64,000 nt of DNA from Ferruginibacter sp. (GCA_017983695.1 JAGOAX010000007.1:62001-126000), one strand, 5' to 3'. Numbered from the stretch's first letter, positions 35,875-46,107 are shown. The notes: generated by a model from the sequence alone, not told the origin. Numbers and translations are program-made.

Positions 35875-36507
35875 ATGAAGTATAATTTTGTTACAATTGA
35901 AGGGAATATAGGAGCCGGCAAAACCACGCTTGCCCACATGCTTAGCAAGCACTTTAATGCAAGATTGATTTTAGAAGAATTTGCAGACAACCCTTTTCTG
36001 CCAAAGTTTTACGAAAACCCCAGCCAGTACGCTTTTCCGCTGGAATTGTTTTTTATGGCAGAGCGATATAAACAGCTTAAAGACCTGTTGCAAACCAAGG
36101 ATATGTTCCAGGCCATTACTATTTCGGATTACCTGTTTACCAAATGTCTTTTATTTGCTAAAGTAACCCTGGCCGATGAAGAATTCAGACTGTACCAAAA
36201 ACTTTTTGAAATCATCAACCCACAAATAGTACAGCCCGATATTTTAATTTACCTGCACAGTCCTGTTAGTAAATTACAGGAAAATATAAAAAAACGTAAC
36301 CGGGAATATGAACAGAGTATTCCAAATGATTACCTTTTCTCGTTACAGGAAACTTACACCCAGTATATAAAACAGCATAATATTAAAACGCTGTTTGTCG
36401 ATTGTAGTAATGCCGATTTTTTGGGTAATGATCTGCATTTGAAAGCCATTATTGATGCTCTTGATAAAGAATATGATGATGGGCAACATTATATCAGCCT
36501 GCCTTAA
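35875..36507 (+). CDS. Deoxynucleoside kinase
   Basis: Phosphorylates deoxynucleosides (deoxyadenosine/deoxyguanosine kinase type) in salvage. It has 210 residues from MKYNFVTIEGNIGAGKTT, with the P-loop GNIGAGKT at 10-17. EEFADNPFL is the ERS/EEF-type substrate loop, and SDYLFTKCLLFAKVTL carries the Asp-x-x-x-x family motif. KRNREYEQSIPNDYL is the LID arginine region. The open frame starts at 35851, eight codons earlier. I place the start at 35875 because the fold begins there. Confidence 0.87.
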   Translation: MKYNFVTIEGNIGAGKTTLAHMLSKHFNARLILEEFADNPFLPKFYENPSQYAFPLELFFMAERYKQLKDLLQTKDMFQAITISDYLFTKCLLFAKVTLADEEFRLYQKLFEIINPQIVQPDILIYLHSPVSKLQENIKKRNREYEQSIPNDYLFSLQETYTQYIKQHNIKTLFVDCSNADFLGNDLHLKAIIDALDKEYDDGQHYISLP

Positions 36508-36560
36508 AAATTTCTTTTCAGGTAACAATCAACTCAAAAAAAGATTGCACCTTCGCAGTA

Positions 36561-37805
36561 ATGAGTGTATTATTTAATAAAGAAGGACTATCGCCGCTTA
36601 AAGAAAAAGAATTTCGCCTTTACATTATCTGCCGCTTCATTTATATTATGGCTTTACGTATGGTTGGCACTGTAGTCGCATACGAATTGTTTCAACTTAC
36701 ACAAAGCTCATTTGCTATTGGCCTGGTGGGCCTTTCAGAATTTATTCCGGTTTTTTCGCTTGCCTTATATGCAGGTCATGTAATTGATAAATCAGAAAAA
36801 AGGACCTTACTGCTGAAAGGAATGCTTTCTTATTCGTTTTGTGTTGTGCTCTTAATTGTTTGTACATTACCTGCAGCTCAACATACAATCAGTAAGCATT
36901 GGCTGGAATATTGTTTTTATGCTATTATATTTTTAACCGGTATCATAAGAGCTTTTGCAGGGCCGGTTTCGCATGCAATTGTTGCGCAACTGGTGCCAAG
37001 AGATGTTTTACAGTATGCCGCCAATATCAGTTCTTCTACCTGGCTTATTGGCTCAATAACCGGGCATGCCAGTGCAGGTTTTTTAATTGCCGGTATTGGA
37101 GTAAACAAAACCTTCTTCATCATCCTGGCTTATATCTTAATTGCAGCCACCATCTTATCGTTTGTAAAAAGAAAACCTGTTTTAGTTAAGCAAAAGGATA
37201 TTCCTGCATGGGAAAGTGTAAAAGAAGGCCTGCGTTTTGTTGCAGGCAATAAAATTATGCTGGGTGCTATTTCATTAGATCTTTTTGCAGTTTTATTTGG
37301 TGGTGCTGTTGCGTTGATACCTGAATTCAGTTCGAAAATTTTACAAATTGGCCCGATTGGTTTTGGCTGGCTTACTGCTGCATCCGATATCGGCTCTATC
37401 ACCATAATAATTTTGCTTACCCTTTTTCCTATGAATAAAAAACAAGGCAAAAGAATGTTACTAGCTGTTGCAGGTTTTGGCGTATGTATTATTGCTTTCG
37501 GGTTATCTAATATTTACATCATTTCATTTATTGCATTGTTGTGCAGTGGCATGTTCGATGGCATAAGTGTTATGGTTCGTGGCACTATTTTACAATTAAC
37601 CACTCCCGATGAAATGCGGGGCAGGGTTTCTGCAGTTAACTCTATGTTTATTAACAGCAGTAACGAGCTGGGCCAGTTTGAAAGCGGTTTTGCATCACGG
37701 GTTTTGGGCCTGGTGCCTTCGGTAGTTTTCGGTGGTTTTATGACGCTGCTTGTAGTAGTGATTACCTGGTTTAAAGCTCCTGCATTAAAAGAGATGGAGT
37801 ATTAG
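36561..37805 (+). CDS. MFS transporter, EntS-like (MFS_3)
   Basis: A 414-residue inner-membrane secondary transporter with 12 predicted helices. ALYAGHVIDKSEKRTLLLKG is the loop 2-3 motif of MFS drug/siderophore exporters, and GIIRAFAGPVSHAIVAQLVPRDVLQYA is typical of the EntS/MFS_3 group. The C-terminal half shows PDEMRGRVSAVNSMF, also a group hallmark. The substrate is unknown. No siderophore gene is near. It sits 53 bp after the deoxynucleoside kinase and converges on the Cys-cluster gene. Confidence 0.82.
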   Translation: MSVLFNKEGLSPLKEKEFRLYIICRFIYIMALRMVGTVVAYELFQLTQSSFAIGLVGLSEFIPVFSLALYAGHVIDKSEKRTLLLKGMLSYSFCVVLLIVCTLPAAQHTISKHWLEYCFYAIIFLTGIIRAFAGPVSHAIVAQLVPRDVLQYAANISSSTWLIGSITGHASAGFLIAGIGVNKTFFIILAYILIAATILSFVKRKPVLVKQKDIPAWESVKEGLRFVAGNKIMLGAISLDLFAVLFGGAVALIPEFSSKILQIGPIGFGWLTAASDIGSITIIILLTLFPMNKKQGKRMLLAVAGFGVCIIAFGLSNIYIISFIALLCSGMFDGISVMVRGTILQLTTPDEMRGRVSAVNSMFINSSNELGQFESGFASRVLGLVPSVVFGGFMTLLVVVITWFKAPALKEMEY

Positions 37806-37832
37806 ATAAAAACCGTTACCTGCAAGACTATA

Positions 37833-38315
37833 TTATTTTATTACCATCAATTTTTCCAATACATAATAAACAATAGGGCAAAAGCTTGAATTTTTTAAAG
37901 TAAGGGGTTGCCTTTTTTGAAGAACATCTTCATCAGTATAAGGGAATCTTTCACAATCTGAAGGACGCACTTCGTAAATACTGCAGTAATTATCAGCACC
38001 TAAAAAAGCACAGGGTTTGGTTTGTAATACATAATCACCTTCATTATCCACACGTAGGTAAGTATTTATAAAATCGCCTTCCTTCATCCGTAAATGTTTA
38101 CTGATACGTTTTATATCGGGCGTTTTAAAACGTGGCGAATAATTTTTGCAGCAATTGGCACATTGCAGGCAATCAACTTTTTCAAAAGCTTCTTCATGCA
38201 GGTCAGGCAATGCTTTCAGCACTTTATTTTTATCAGCCCGGTGTAATAACTGTTTGTATTGTTTTTGATGATCGGCCGATTTTTTCTCCCAGTTTTCAAA
38301 TAAGTCTTCTTCCAT
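37833..38315 (-). CDS. YkgJ-family cysteine-cluster protein
   Basis: A 160-residue putative metal (Zn/Fe) chelating protein of the YkgJ/CxxCxxCC family. CLQCANCC is near 49-56, and KPCAFLGADNYCSIYEVRPSDCERFPY continues the cluster with three more Cys. A late Cys lies in SSFCPIVYYVLE. The family is linked to metal-cofactor handling or protein methylation, but no reaction is proven. The gene converges with the MFS gene and diverges from the universal stress gene. Confidence 0.85.
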   Translation of the reverse strand: MEEDLFENWEKKSADHQKQYKQLLHRADKNKVLKALPDLHEEAFEKVDCLQCANCCKNYSPRFKTPDIKRISKHLRMKEGDFINTYLRVDNEGDYVLQTKPCAFLGADNYCSIYEVRPSDCERFPYTDEDVLQKRQPLTLKNSSFCPIVYYVLEKLMVIK

Positions 38316-38432
38316 AAAACAAATATCGGTTTAATGCTGTTATTATTTAAAGTAAAAAATAACCTTACACAAATAAAAGTATACTTTATTTTTTATGAAA
38401 AATTTCTCTTATTTTGTATCAAATATTTTAAC

Positions 38433-39215
38433 ATGCTAAACGTAATTGTTCCATTAGACTTTTCTGAAGTTTCTTTTAATGCAGCACACTACGCCTACAA
38501 CATGTATAAGAACAGGAATGATGTTACTTTGATTTTATATCATTTTTATTCAGCTGATGAAGATGTGGAAACAGAACGCAATTACCTGGAAAGCCTTAAA
38601 ACAGAATTTTCCAATTCCGCAACCACCATTGAAACGCTACTGGAATCGGGTGATGATTTTATTGAAAGCCTTAGTTCATTTGCCCATGTAAAAACCGCCT
38701 ACATGATTGTAATGGGGTTGGTTGGTAAAACCGGTTTAGCGCTGCGTTTCTCCGGTTCCAACACCTTAAAAATGGCAGAAAAAAATATTTGCCCGGTTTT
38801 AATTGTACCGGAGCATGCCGGTTTTTCAGGCATCAGCAATATTGTAATTACTTCCGAAATGAAATATGTGGAAGAGAGCCCTGCCCTGCTTGCAGTAAAA
38901 AGAGTACTTGCAGATTTTAAACCCTGCCTGCATATTTTAAATGTTGACAGCAACCATTATATAGCTTTAACCACAGCATTTAAAGAAGAAAGGGATAAGA
39001 TGGAAAGCTTACTGGCGGAGTTTAAGCCTGAATTTTACTTTATGCGCCTATACGATTTTCATGAAGCTGTTAACCTGTTTGCAGCAGATAAGAAAATAGA
39101 CATGATCATTATTGCTCCTAAATACCATAGTTTTTTTGAACGCCTGTTTAAAACCCAGCATACCAAAACATTGATTTACCAAAGCAAAGTGCCGGTACTT
39201 GCCATACAAGATTAA
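38433..39215 (+). CDS. Tandem universal stress protein
   Basis: A 260-residue cytosolic protein with two UspA folds. Domain 1 (about 1-130) begins LNVIVPLDFSEVSFNAAHYAY and has SGSNTLKMAEKNICPVLIVP. Domain 2 (about 135-260) ends DMIIIAPKYHSFFERLFKTQHTKTLIYQSKVPVLAIQD. The ATP-binding G-2x-G-9x-G(S/T) motif is degenerate in both, so nucleotide binding is uncertain. The frame extends 33 codons upstream (38334) through AT-rich sequence; the conserved domain begins at 38433. A stem-loop repeat begins 2 bp after its stop. Confidence 0.85.
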   Translation: MLNVIVPLDFSEVSFNAAHYAYNMYKNRNDVTLILYHFYSADEDVETERNYLESLKTEFSNSATTIETLLESGDDFIESLSSFAHVKTAYMIVMGLVGKTGLALRFSGSNTLKMAEKNICPVLIVPEHAGFSGISNIVITSEMKYVEESPALLAVKRVLADFKPCLHILNVDSNHYIALTTAFKEERDKMESLLAEFKPEFYFMRLYDFHEAVNLFAADKKIDMIIIAPKYHSFFERLFKTQHTKTLIYQSKVPVLAIQD

Positions 39216-39217
39216 CA

Positions 39218-39254
39218 GCCTCACCCCAACCCCTCTCCAAAGGAGAGGGAACTC
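39218..39254 (-). repeat. Stem-loop repeat after the universal stress gene
   Basis: On the minus strand CCCTCTCC-TTT-GGAGAGGG is followed by GTTGGGGTGAGGC. The tail faces the stop codon 2 bp away. Confidence 0.75.
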
Positions 39255-39365
39255 GGAGAATAGAGTTTTTAGATTTTGATGACTCTCCTTTTTAAAGGTT
39301 ATCCCTCAGTTTTCCACACATTTGAACTAATGAACTTATAGCCGCAATTTCTTGTTATGTTATCT

Positions 39366-39373
39366 TAATTTTG
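39366..39373 (+). promoter_or_regulatory. Putative -7 element upstream of gcvP
   Basis: TAATTTTG matches TAnnTTTG; the leader to the gcvP ATG would be about 150 bases. No good -33 box at 19 bases. Confidence 0.35.
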
Positions 39374-39527
39374 CGGCAACTTTTATTGCTCCATAACTGC
39401 ATCGCAACCTTCTCCGCTTATTTAAAAGCCCAGTAAAGATATACTGTACAAGAGTGCGACGCCAATGAAGCCAGATAGTGAAACAAAAGCCCGGTACAAA
39501 AAAACAAACTAAAATTAAAACGGAAGC

Positions 39528-42422
39528 ATGAATCTTTTTGAACAACAGCAGCAGGAATTTACAGCAAGGCATATTGGACCAAACGATGAGGAAACCAAGG
39601 CTATGCTAAACGTAATTGGCATAAATTCAGTAGATGAACTGATCAATAAAACCGTTCCTTCATCTATCCGCCTTAAAAACCCTTTACAAACCGCAGGCCC
39701 GGTGAGTGAATTTGAATACTTGGCCGACTTGAAAAAAACCGCAGCACTCAACAAAGTTTGTAAATCTTATATTGGCCAGGGATATTACAATACCATTGTA
39801 CCCAGCGTTATTTTAAGAACAGTTTTTGAAAACCCCGGATGGTATACCCAGTACACGCCTTACCAGGCAGAAATTGCTCAGGGCCGTTTGGAAAGTTTAT
39901 TGAATTTTCAAACAATGGTAAGTGACCTTACAGGCTTACCTATTGCCAATGCCAGTTTGCTGGATGAAGGTACAGCTGCTGCAGAAGCCATGGCCATGTT
40001 GTTCAACCATAAAAACAAAGACCACGACCATATTACAGCACCAAAGTTTTTTGTTGATGAAAACATTTTTGCACAAACAAAAGATGTTTTAATTACAAGA
40101 GCTACTCCTATACAGGTAGAGCTTGTATTTGGCGATTATAAAACCACGGCTTTGGACGATTCGTTTTTTGGCGCAATAGTACAATACCCAAACAGCAATG
40201 GTGCAGTAGAAGATTACAGTAATTTTATTGATAAAGTGCATGCGGTAAATGCACAAGTTGTTATGGCTACAGATTTGCTGGCCCTCGCCTTATTGACGCC
40301 ACCCGGCGAATTAGGTGCAGATGTAGCCATTGGCAGTGCCCAGCGTTTGGGCGTGCCCATGGGTTTTGGCGGACCGCATGCAGCTTTTTTTGCTACCAAA
40401 GATGAATTTAAAAGAAACATTCCCGGACGTATTATTGGTGTAAGTATTGATGCACAGGGCAACCGTTGTTTACGTATGGCATTACAAACACGTGAGCAAC
40501 ACATCCGCAGGGAAAAAGCTACCAGTAATATCTGCACGGCACAGGCATTATTGGCAAATATGTCGGCCATGTATGCGGTTTACCATGGTGCAGCTGGATT
40601 AAAGAATATTGCAAAAAGAGTAAGCCTGCTGGCCTTAACATTAAGTGAAGAACTGGATGAAATGGGTTTTACCAATGTGAATGAATATTATTTCGACACA
40701 TTAAAAATACAGGTTAAAGATGCATCGCATATTTGTAAACTTGCCGAAGCCAGGGATATAAATTTCCACTATTTTGGTAATGAATATATTGGTATTGCTT
40801 TGGATGAAACCACCACGCAATCTGCTATACTTGACATACTGCATATTTTTGCCACATCGCAAAACAATGATACTGCTGTTGCCAATTTTGATGCAGACAG
40901 TTTACTGGAAAATATTCCGGCTGCATTAACCCGTACCTCTGAATTTTTAACGCACCCGCTTTTTAACACCCACCACAGTGAAACAGAAATGTTGCGTTAC
41001 ATCAAATATTTAGAGAATAAGGACCTGAGTTTAAATACCTCGATGATAAGTTTGGGCAGCTGCACGATGAAACTGAATGCTGCCACACAATTAATCCCTG
41101 TAAGCTGGCCCGAATTCAGCAGCATACATCCATTTGCGCCTGCTTACCAATGGAAAGGTTACCAGCAAATAGTAAGTGAACTTGAAAACTGGTTGAGTGA
41201 TATTACCGGTTTTACTGCCACCTCTTTGCAACCCAATAGCGGCGCACAAGGTGAGTATGCAGGCTTGTTAACTATCAGGGCTTATCATGCAGACAGAAAT
41301 GAAGCTAAAAGGAATGTGATATTGATACCTATTAGTGCACACGGCACCAACCCTGCAAGTGCGGTAATGGCCGGCTTTAAAGTAGTGGTTACAAAATGTG
41401 ACGAAGCCGGTAATATTGACGTTGCCGACTTAAGAGCTAATGCAGAAAAATACAAAGACAGTTTAGCAGGGTTGATGGTTACTTATCCAAGTACACATGG
41501 TGTATTTGAAGAAAGCATTAAAGAAATCTGCAGCCTGATACATGATAACGGCGGATTGGTGTATATGGATGGTGCCAACATGAATGCACAGGTAGGCTTA
41601 ACCTCTCCGGGTAATATTGGTGCCGATGTTTGCCATTTGAATTTACATAAAACATTTGCTATTCCCCATGGTGGCGGTGGCCCGGGCATGGGACCAATTT
41701 GTGTTAACGAAAAGCTTGCACCATATTTACCATCGCATGTATCTCATACAACGGGAGGCAACCATCCAATTAATGCGGTTAGTGCTGCGCCCTATGGCAG
41801 TGCCAGTATTTTATTAATAAGCTACGCCTACATAAAATTACTAGGCCCCGAAGGGTTGAGGAAAAGCACAGAATACGCTATCCTTAATGCCAACTACATG
41901 AAAGCCCGTTTGGAAAATGATTATAAAATATTATACAGCGGTAAAAATGGCACCTGTGCACATGAGTTTATTGTTGACCTCCGTCCGTTTAAACAAAGTG
42001 CCGGTATAGAAGCTGAAGATGTTGCCAAGCGTTTGATGGATTATAATTTCCATGCGCCTACTTTAAGTTTTCCCGTTGCAGGCACCATAATGATTGAGCC
42101 AACTGAGAGCGAAGACAAAGCAGAACTGGATCGTTTTTGCGATGCTTTATTAAATATCCGTAAAGAAATTAAAGCCATTGAAGATGGTAAAGCCGATAAG
42201 GCCGACAATCCTTTAAAACATGCACCGCACACACAGTTTGTAATTTGCGCCAATGAGTGGAACCATAATTACAGCAGGGAAACTGCAGCTTTTCCTTTAG
42301 CGTTTGTAAAGCAAAATAAATTCTGGCCCAGCATAAGCCGTGTTAATAATACTTATGGCGACAGGAATTTAATTTGTACCTGCGAACCTGTGGAGAGTTA
42401 TATGGAAGCGGTGGAGAGTTAA
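39528..42422 (+). CDS. gcvP: Glycine dehydrogenase (decarboxylating), P protein
   Basis: P protein of the glycine cleavage system: PLP-dependent decarboxylation of glycine with transfer of the aminomethyl group to lipoyl-H protein. It has 964 residues, the fused single-chain form with N- and C-terminal halves. The N-half shows [13 protein letters not shown] and the [13 protein letters not shown] stretch. The C-half shows [30 protein letters not shown] and the PLP-lysine motif [18 protein letters not shown] (Lys near residue 707). gcvT and gcvH are not in the window. A strong terminator follows. Confidence 0.96.
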   Translation: MNLFEQQQQEFTARHIGPNDEETKAMLNVIGINSVDELINKTVPSSIRLKNPLQTAGPVSEFEYLADLKKTAALNKVCKSYIGQGYYNTIVPSVILRTVFENPGWYTQYTPYQAEIAQGRLESLLNFQTMVSDLTGLPIANASLLDEGTAAAEAMAMLFNHKNKDHDHITAPKFFVDENIFAQTKDVLITRATPIQVELVFGDYKTTALDDSFFGAIVQYPNSNGAVEDYSNFIDKVHAVNAQVVMATDLLALALLTPPGELGADVAIGSAQRLGVPMGFGGPHAAFFATKDEFKRNIPGRIIGVSIDAQGNRCLRMALQTREQHIRREKATSNICTAQALLANMSAMYAVYHGAAGLKNIAKRVSLLALTLSEELDEMGFTNVNEYYFDTLKIQVKDASHICKLAEARDINFHYFGNEYIGIALDETTTQSAILDILHIFATSQNNDTAVANFDADSLLENIPAALTRTSEFLTHPLFNTHHSETEMLRYIKYLENKDLSLNTSMISLGSCTMKLNAATQLIPVSWPEFSSIHPFAPAYQWKGYQQIVSELENWLSDITGFTATSLQPNSGAQGEYAGLLTIRAYHADRNEAKRNVILIPISAHGTNPASAVMAGFKVVVTKCDEAGNIDVADLRANAEKYKDSLAGLMVTYPSTHGVFEESIKEICSLIHDNGGLVYMDGANMNAQVGLTSPGNIGADVCHLNLHKTFAIPHGGGGPGMGPICVNEKLAPYLPSHVSHTTGGNHPINAVSAAPYGSASILLISYAYIKLLGPEGLRKSTEYAILNANYMKARLENDYKILYSGKNGTCAHEFIVDLRPFKQSAGIEAEDVAKRLMDYNFHAPTLSFPVAGTIMIEPTESEDKAELDRFCDALLNIRKEIKAIEDGKADKADNPLKHAPHTQFVICANEWNHNYSRETAAFPLAFVKQNKFWPSISRVNNTYGDRNLICTCEPVESYMEAVES

Positions 42423-42447
42423 ATTGTTTTCAATAATAAATTTTATT

Positions 42448-42480
42448 AAAAGTTCAACTGCTAAGTTGAACTTTTAATTT
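42448..42480 (+). terminator. gcvP terminator
   Basis: AAAAGTTCAAC-TGCTAA-GTTGAACTTTT, an 11-bp perfect stem followed by AATTT and more T, 26 bp after the gcvP stop. Confidence 0.85.
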
Positions 42481-42524
42481 TTTAGGGCCGGGCATCGTTG
42501 TGAACCTGGCCTTAATAACACAAA

Positions 42525-42550
42525 AAAGTCCGGCCATAAAGCCAGACTTT
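42525..42550 (-). terminator. Terminator of the small conserved gene
   Basis: AAAGTC-x-GGC / GCC-x-GACTTT with one mismatch. On the minus strand it is followed by TTTGTG, 37 bp after the stop at 42588. Confidence 0.65.
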
Positions 42551-42587
42551 CATCAGAATTATTTTTTTTCAAGCTTACAACAAAATA

Positions 42588-42854
42588 TTACACCGCTTTT
42601 TCTTTGCTCTGTGTTAAACGTGTAAACTCACTGCCGCTAAAAATTTTCGACAGTCTGTGGTCTTTTGTTTTTTGCCATTCAGGAATACTTGCTTCGGTAA
42701 CAATACGCCAGAAATTCTTTGCTTTCAGATCCTGGTAGTCAGGAGATTCAACAAATACACCAATGATGGTATTACGTTTTTTAAATTCAATCTTAACCGA
42801 TGTTTTAGAAAGATGCGTCGGCTCAAGGAACTTTACAATCAGATCATTATTCAT
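42588..42854 (-). CDS. Small conserved hypothetical protein
   Basis: An 88-residue protein from MNNDLIVKFLEP (the frame opens six codons earlier, at 42872). It is soluble and basic, with a short beta-alpha pattern: VKIEFKKRNTIIGVFVESPDYQDLKAKNFWRIV. The pattern resembles a small one-domain protein family found near ketoacyl synthase or ribosomal genes in Bacteroidota, but I cannot name it. It has its own terminator. The KAS III gene lies 66 bp upstream on the same strand. Confidence 0.55.
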   Translation of the reverse strand: MNNDLIVKFLEPTHLSKTSVKIEFKKRNTIIGVFVESPDYQDLKAKNFWRIVTEASIPEWQKTKDHRLSKIFSGSEFTRLTQSKEKAV

Positions 42855-42920
42855 TATGGAGATTTGCTGCAAATATAGGCTAAATAAGGCTTACGGGCAG
42901 ATTTATTTATAAAAGACAGA

Positions 42921-44000
42921 TTATACCCTGTAGCAAGCAGCATTAATATTCATGCCTGCACCAACCGATGCAAATAAAATTACATCGCCTGTTTGCAACT
43001 TATGTTCGGGCATATTTCCTTTGTTAACCAGATCGTATAAAGTAGGTATAGTGGCAACAGAACTGTTACCTAGTTTATGAATGCTCATCGGCATAATATC
43101 TCCGGGCACTGTACGAATACCATATAATTTATACATAGCTTTAATAATACCTTCATCCATTTTTTCGTTGGCCTGGTGAATAAATACTTTTTTCAATTCG
43201 CTTATATCCACACCTGCTTTATCCAAACAATCTTTCATTGCAAGCGGCACATATTTCATGGCATATTCATATACTTTTCTGCCCTTCATCTTTATGTAAC
43301 GTACACGTGGATCTGAATCAGGGAAATTAGATCTCCCCATATTTAAATATTCTACTTCATCCATACAATGCGACTGAACACAGCTGGCTAAAATGCCGCT
43401 TTTGGTTTCGGCAGCATCCTTTGCTTCCAGTACACAAGCCCCTGCCCCGTCAGAAAAGATCATACTATCACGGTCGTACATATCTAAAACACGGGATAAA
43501 GTTTCGGTACCTATTACCAAACATTTTTTTGCAATGCCCGCTTTAAAATAAGCATCCGCCTGTATTACTCCCTGTAGCCAGCCCGGGCACCCAAATAAAA
43601 TATCGTAAGCCACACAATTGGGATTTTTAATTTGTAAAGCATGTTTTACCCTTGATGCCAATGCAGGTAGCACATCTGTTTGAATGGTATGCTTGATAAC
43701 GTTACCGAAATTATGCGCTACAATTACCTGGTCAATTGTTTCTGCATCACAACCGGCATCTTCCAAAGCAATTTTTGCAGCAATAGCAGCCATATCAGAT
43801 GAGTTCATATCTGCATCAACATAACGCCGCTCTTCAATACCGGTTATCTGTTCAAATTTATCTGCAATTTCCTGCGGATCTGTTGCAATTTTTTTGTTGT
43901 CCTCCCCGTAAAAACTATGAATTGTAAAATCCTTATTGGTTTTTATATTATCCGGTATATAAGAGCCGGTACCTGTAATTACTGTTTTAGCCGAAAGCAT
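42921..44000 (-). CDS. 3-oxoacyl-ACP synthase III family protein
   Basis: A 359-residue thiolase-fold condensing enzyme. The catalytic triad is intact: Cys138 in FGCPGWLQG, His275 in FIHQANEKMDE and Asn312 in KLGNSSVAT. The N-terminal half carries an insertion near residues 28-48 (SFYGEDNKKIATDPQEIADKF) that is unlike housekeeping FabH. There are no fab, plsX or acpP genes nearby, so this is probably a secondary KAS III (fatty acid initiation for special lipids, flexirubin-type pigment or OleA-like), not the main one. It diverges from the DUF3472/FKBP gene, with start codons 110 bp apart. Confidence 0.85.
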   Translation of the reverse strand: MLSAKTVITGTGSYIPDNIKTNKDFTIHSFYGEDNKKIATDPQEIADKFEQITGIEERRYVDADMNSSDMAAIAAKIALEDAGCDAETIDQVIVAHNFGNVIKHTIQTDVLPALASRVKHALQIKNPNCVAYDILFGCPGWLQGVIQADAYFKAGIAKKCLVIGTETLSRVLDMYDRDSMIFSDGAGACVLEAKDAAETKSGILASCVQSHCMDEVEYLNMGRSNFPDSDPRVRYIKMKGRKVYEYAMKYVPLAMKDCLDKAGVDISELKKVFIHQANEKMDEGIIKAMYKLYGIRTVPGDIMPMSIHKLGNSSVATIPTLYDLVNKGNMPEHKLQTGDVILFASVGAGMNINAACYRV

Positions 44001-44110
44001 ATGTTGCTTGGATTTACTGATTGCCTGTATTACTAAGTTAGTTATAAATTATCAGGTTCAGAATTAAAATTTATTAAATGCATGTACATTTATGCATCAA
44101 TTTTTTATTT

Positions 44111-45796
44111 ATGAAATGGCGTAATTTCCTTGCTTTTATTGTCTTTACTGTTGCTGTATTTAATTGCAGTTATGGCCAACAGGCAGTTTCTATTCCTGCA
44201 TATACAGCTTATGCGATACCTGCAGAAGAAAGTAATAATGATGGTGAAAGCAACTTATTTAAAGAGAAGGCAGGGATACAAAACTGGACGGATACTAAAC
44301 AACAGATTCAATTTTACTTCAGCATCCGCAATACAGGTAAACTTAATCTTTCATTATTACTAAAAAATGATGTTGCCGGCAATAAGTTAACCGTTTCTTT
44401 TGCCGGCAAAAAGTTTACCTGCATTGTTCCACAATCAAAAAATTTTAAGCAGGTTGCTATTGGCACTGTTGAATTAAAAGAAGCCGGTTTTTATGCACTT
44501 ATACTTTCTGCCCCGGTAAAAAAAGGAAAAACAATTGCTGCAATAAAATCGCTTGAGTTAAGTGGTACCGCAACAAAAGACATGCACTTTAACGCCAAGA
44601 CAAGGAAAAATGCTGCATCTGTTCATTTAATGTACCCTTTGGATGACAGCATGAAAGTGGTTTCTTTTTATAACGAAATAACTGTACCGAAAGATGCAGA
44701 TGTTTTGCATAGTTATTATATGGCTTGTGGCTTTGCCAGGGGATATTTTGGCATACAGGTAAACAGCCCTACAGAAAGACGGGTTATTTTTTCGGTATGG
44801 GATGCCGGTAATGAAGCCGTGGACAGAAATAAAGTAAGTGATGATAATAAAGTACAATTGATAGGAAAGGGAGAAGATGTTTTTGCAGACGGTTTTGGTA
44901 ATGAAGGAACGGGAGGCCACAGCCATTGGGTGTATAACTGGAAGGCAGGGCAAACTTATAAATTTTTAGTAACAGCTGCAACAGACAGTACTTCAAATAC
45001 AACCAGCTATGCCGGTTACTTTTTTATTCCTGAAAAACAACAATGGAAATTGATTGCCTGCTTTAAAGCACCAAAAGATGGAAAACCTCTGCGGAAATTA
45101 TATTCGTTTGTAGAAAATTTTGACGGCAGCAACGGACAGCTTTTTAGAAAGGCAAATTTTGGTAACCAATGGATAAGAAGGGAAAACGGCGACTGGAAGG
45201 AAATTACTGAAAGTAAATTCAGTTATGATGCCACGGGTAAAGCTGGAGACAGAATTGATTATGGTGGCGGTATTGAAGATACTACTTTTTATTTGTGGAA
45301 TGGCGGCTTTAAAAAAACTACGACAAAGTTTGGTGACTTGTATAACAGAACTGCAAACAATTCAAAACCCGTTATCGACTTTTATAAAAACGTGGATAGT
45401 CTAATTGAAGCTTTAAAAGAACGGGAACAAATATTAAATGCTATCGCATCCGGTAAACTAGATACCACCGGAAGTTCAAATGGCGTGTTTTATAAAATTT
45501 TAAAGGAAGGGGACGGTCCAGCAGTTACAGTAAATGATACTCTTGTTATTAATTATAAAGGGCAATTGCTGAATGGTTTTGTGTTTGACCAAACCAAAGA
45601 CAGCCCTGCAACCTTCCCCTTAAAAAGATTGATAAAAGGCTGGCAGATTGGTTTACCATTTTGTAAACAAGGCGGAAAAATCAGGATCATAATTCCCTCA
45701 GCCTTAGCATATAGCATTAGAAATATAGCTGTAATACCGCCAAACAATGTTTTAATTTTTGATATAGAGGTGCTTGCAATTAAGCCCGGCAAATAA
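44111..45796 (+). CDS. Secreted DUF5077-DUF3472 protein fused to FKBP isomerase domain
   Basis: A 561-residue exported protein beginning MKWRNFLAFIVF, signal peptide cleaved near SYGQQ. Residues about 25-150 match DUF5077 (IPAYTAYAIPAE, the NTGKLNLSLLLKN beta sandwich). About 165-400 match DUF3472 (MACGFARGYFGIQVNS, GTGGHSHWVYNWKAGQTYKFLV, YGGGIEDTTFYLWNGGF). About 440-560 is an FKBP-type peptidyl-prolyl isomerase (VNDTLVINYKGQLLNGFVFD, then IRIIIPSALAYSIRN, VIPPNNVLIFDIEVLAI). DUF5077-DUF3472 pairs are known; the added FKBP is unusual. The frame opens 11 codons earlier, at 44078. The likely site is periplasm or surface. Confidence 0.78.
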   Translation: MKWRNFLAFIVFTVAVFNCSYGQQAVSIPAYTAYAIPAEESNNDGESNLFKEKAGIQNWTDTKQQIQFYFSIRNTGKLNLSLLLKNDVAGNKLTVSFAGKKFTCIVPQSKNFKQVAIGTVELKEAGFYALILSAPVKKGKTIAAIKSLELSGTATKDMHFNAKTRKNAASVHLMYPLDDSMKVVSFYNEITVPKDADVLHSYYMACGFARGYFGIQVNSPTERRVIFSVWDAGNEAVDRNKVSDDNKVQLIGKGEDVFADGFGNEGTGGHSHWVYNWKAGQTYKFLVTAATDSTSNTTSYAGYFFIPEKQQWKLIACFKAPKDGKPLRKLYSFVENFDGSNGQLFRKANFGNQWIRRENGDWKEITESKFSYDATGKAGDRIDYGGGIEDTTFYLWNGGFKKTTTKFGDLYNRTANNSKPVIDFYKNVDSLIEALKEREQILNAIASGKLDTTGSSNGVFYKILKEGDGPAVTVNDTLVINYKGQLLNGFVFDQTKDSPATFPLKRLIKGWQIGLPFCKQGGKIRIIIPSALAYSIRNIAVIPPNNVLIFDIEVLAIKPGK

Positions 45797-45836
45797 TGGC
45801 ATTATAAAAAATATTCACATTTAGGCATATAAAAGC

Positions 45837-45844
45837 TATATTTG
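45837..45844 (+). promoter_or_regulatory. Putative -7 element of cspA-like gene
   Basis: TATATTTG, a full match to TAnnTTTG, 31 bp before the ATG. The -33 position reads TTCA, weak. Confidence 0.45.
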
Positions 45845-45875
45845 CACCTTATTAAATAATACAATACAATTTAAA

Positions 45876-46079
45876 ATGGACAAACAACAAGGTACCGTTA
45901 AGTTTTTCAACACTGAAAAAGGATTCGGTTTCATCAAACACAACGACTCTAACAAAGAAACTTTTGTACACGTAAGTGGATTAAAAAGTCAAAATATTAA
46001 AGAAGGCGACAGCGTTGAGTTTGATTTGCAAGAAGGCAAAAAAGGAATGAACGCAGTTAATGTGGAAGTGGTAGGATAA
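45876..46079 (+). CDS. cspA: Cold-shock domain protein
   Basis: A 67-residue OB-fold RNA chaperone. RNP1 KGFGFI is at 15-20 and RNP2-like FVHV at 30-33, both intact. GTVKFFNTEKGFGFI is the family start. Length matches CspA. It is monocistronic, with a -7-like box 31 bp upstream and a strong terminator 28 bp downstream, consistent with high, independent expression. Confidence 0.94.
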   Translation: MDKQQGTVKFFNTEKGFGFIKHNDSNKETFVHVSGLKSQNIKEGDSVEFDLQEGKKGMNAVNVEVVG

Positions 46080-46107
46080 TTACCTCATCATTTTAAAAAA
46101 CCTTTCA

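Larger units (their letters stand above)
39216..39527. other. 312-bp intergenic region and gcvP leader
   Basis: It contains a stem-loop repeat copy (39218-39254), an AT-rich stretch, a -7-like TAATTTTG at 39366-39373, and then about 150 bases of leader before gcvP. I looked for a glycine riboswitch in the leader and do not see its conserved core. No ORF is supported. Confidence 0.5.

Noticed and set aside
39374..39527. Possible glycine riboswitch in the gcvP leader
   Set aside because: The conserved glycine-aptamer core is absent; only an AT-rich leader with minor GTAC-containing inverted segments is seen.
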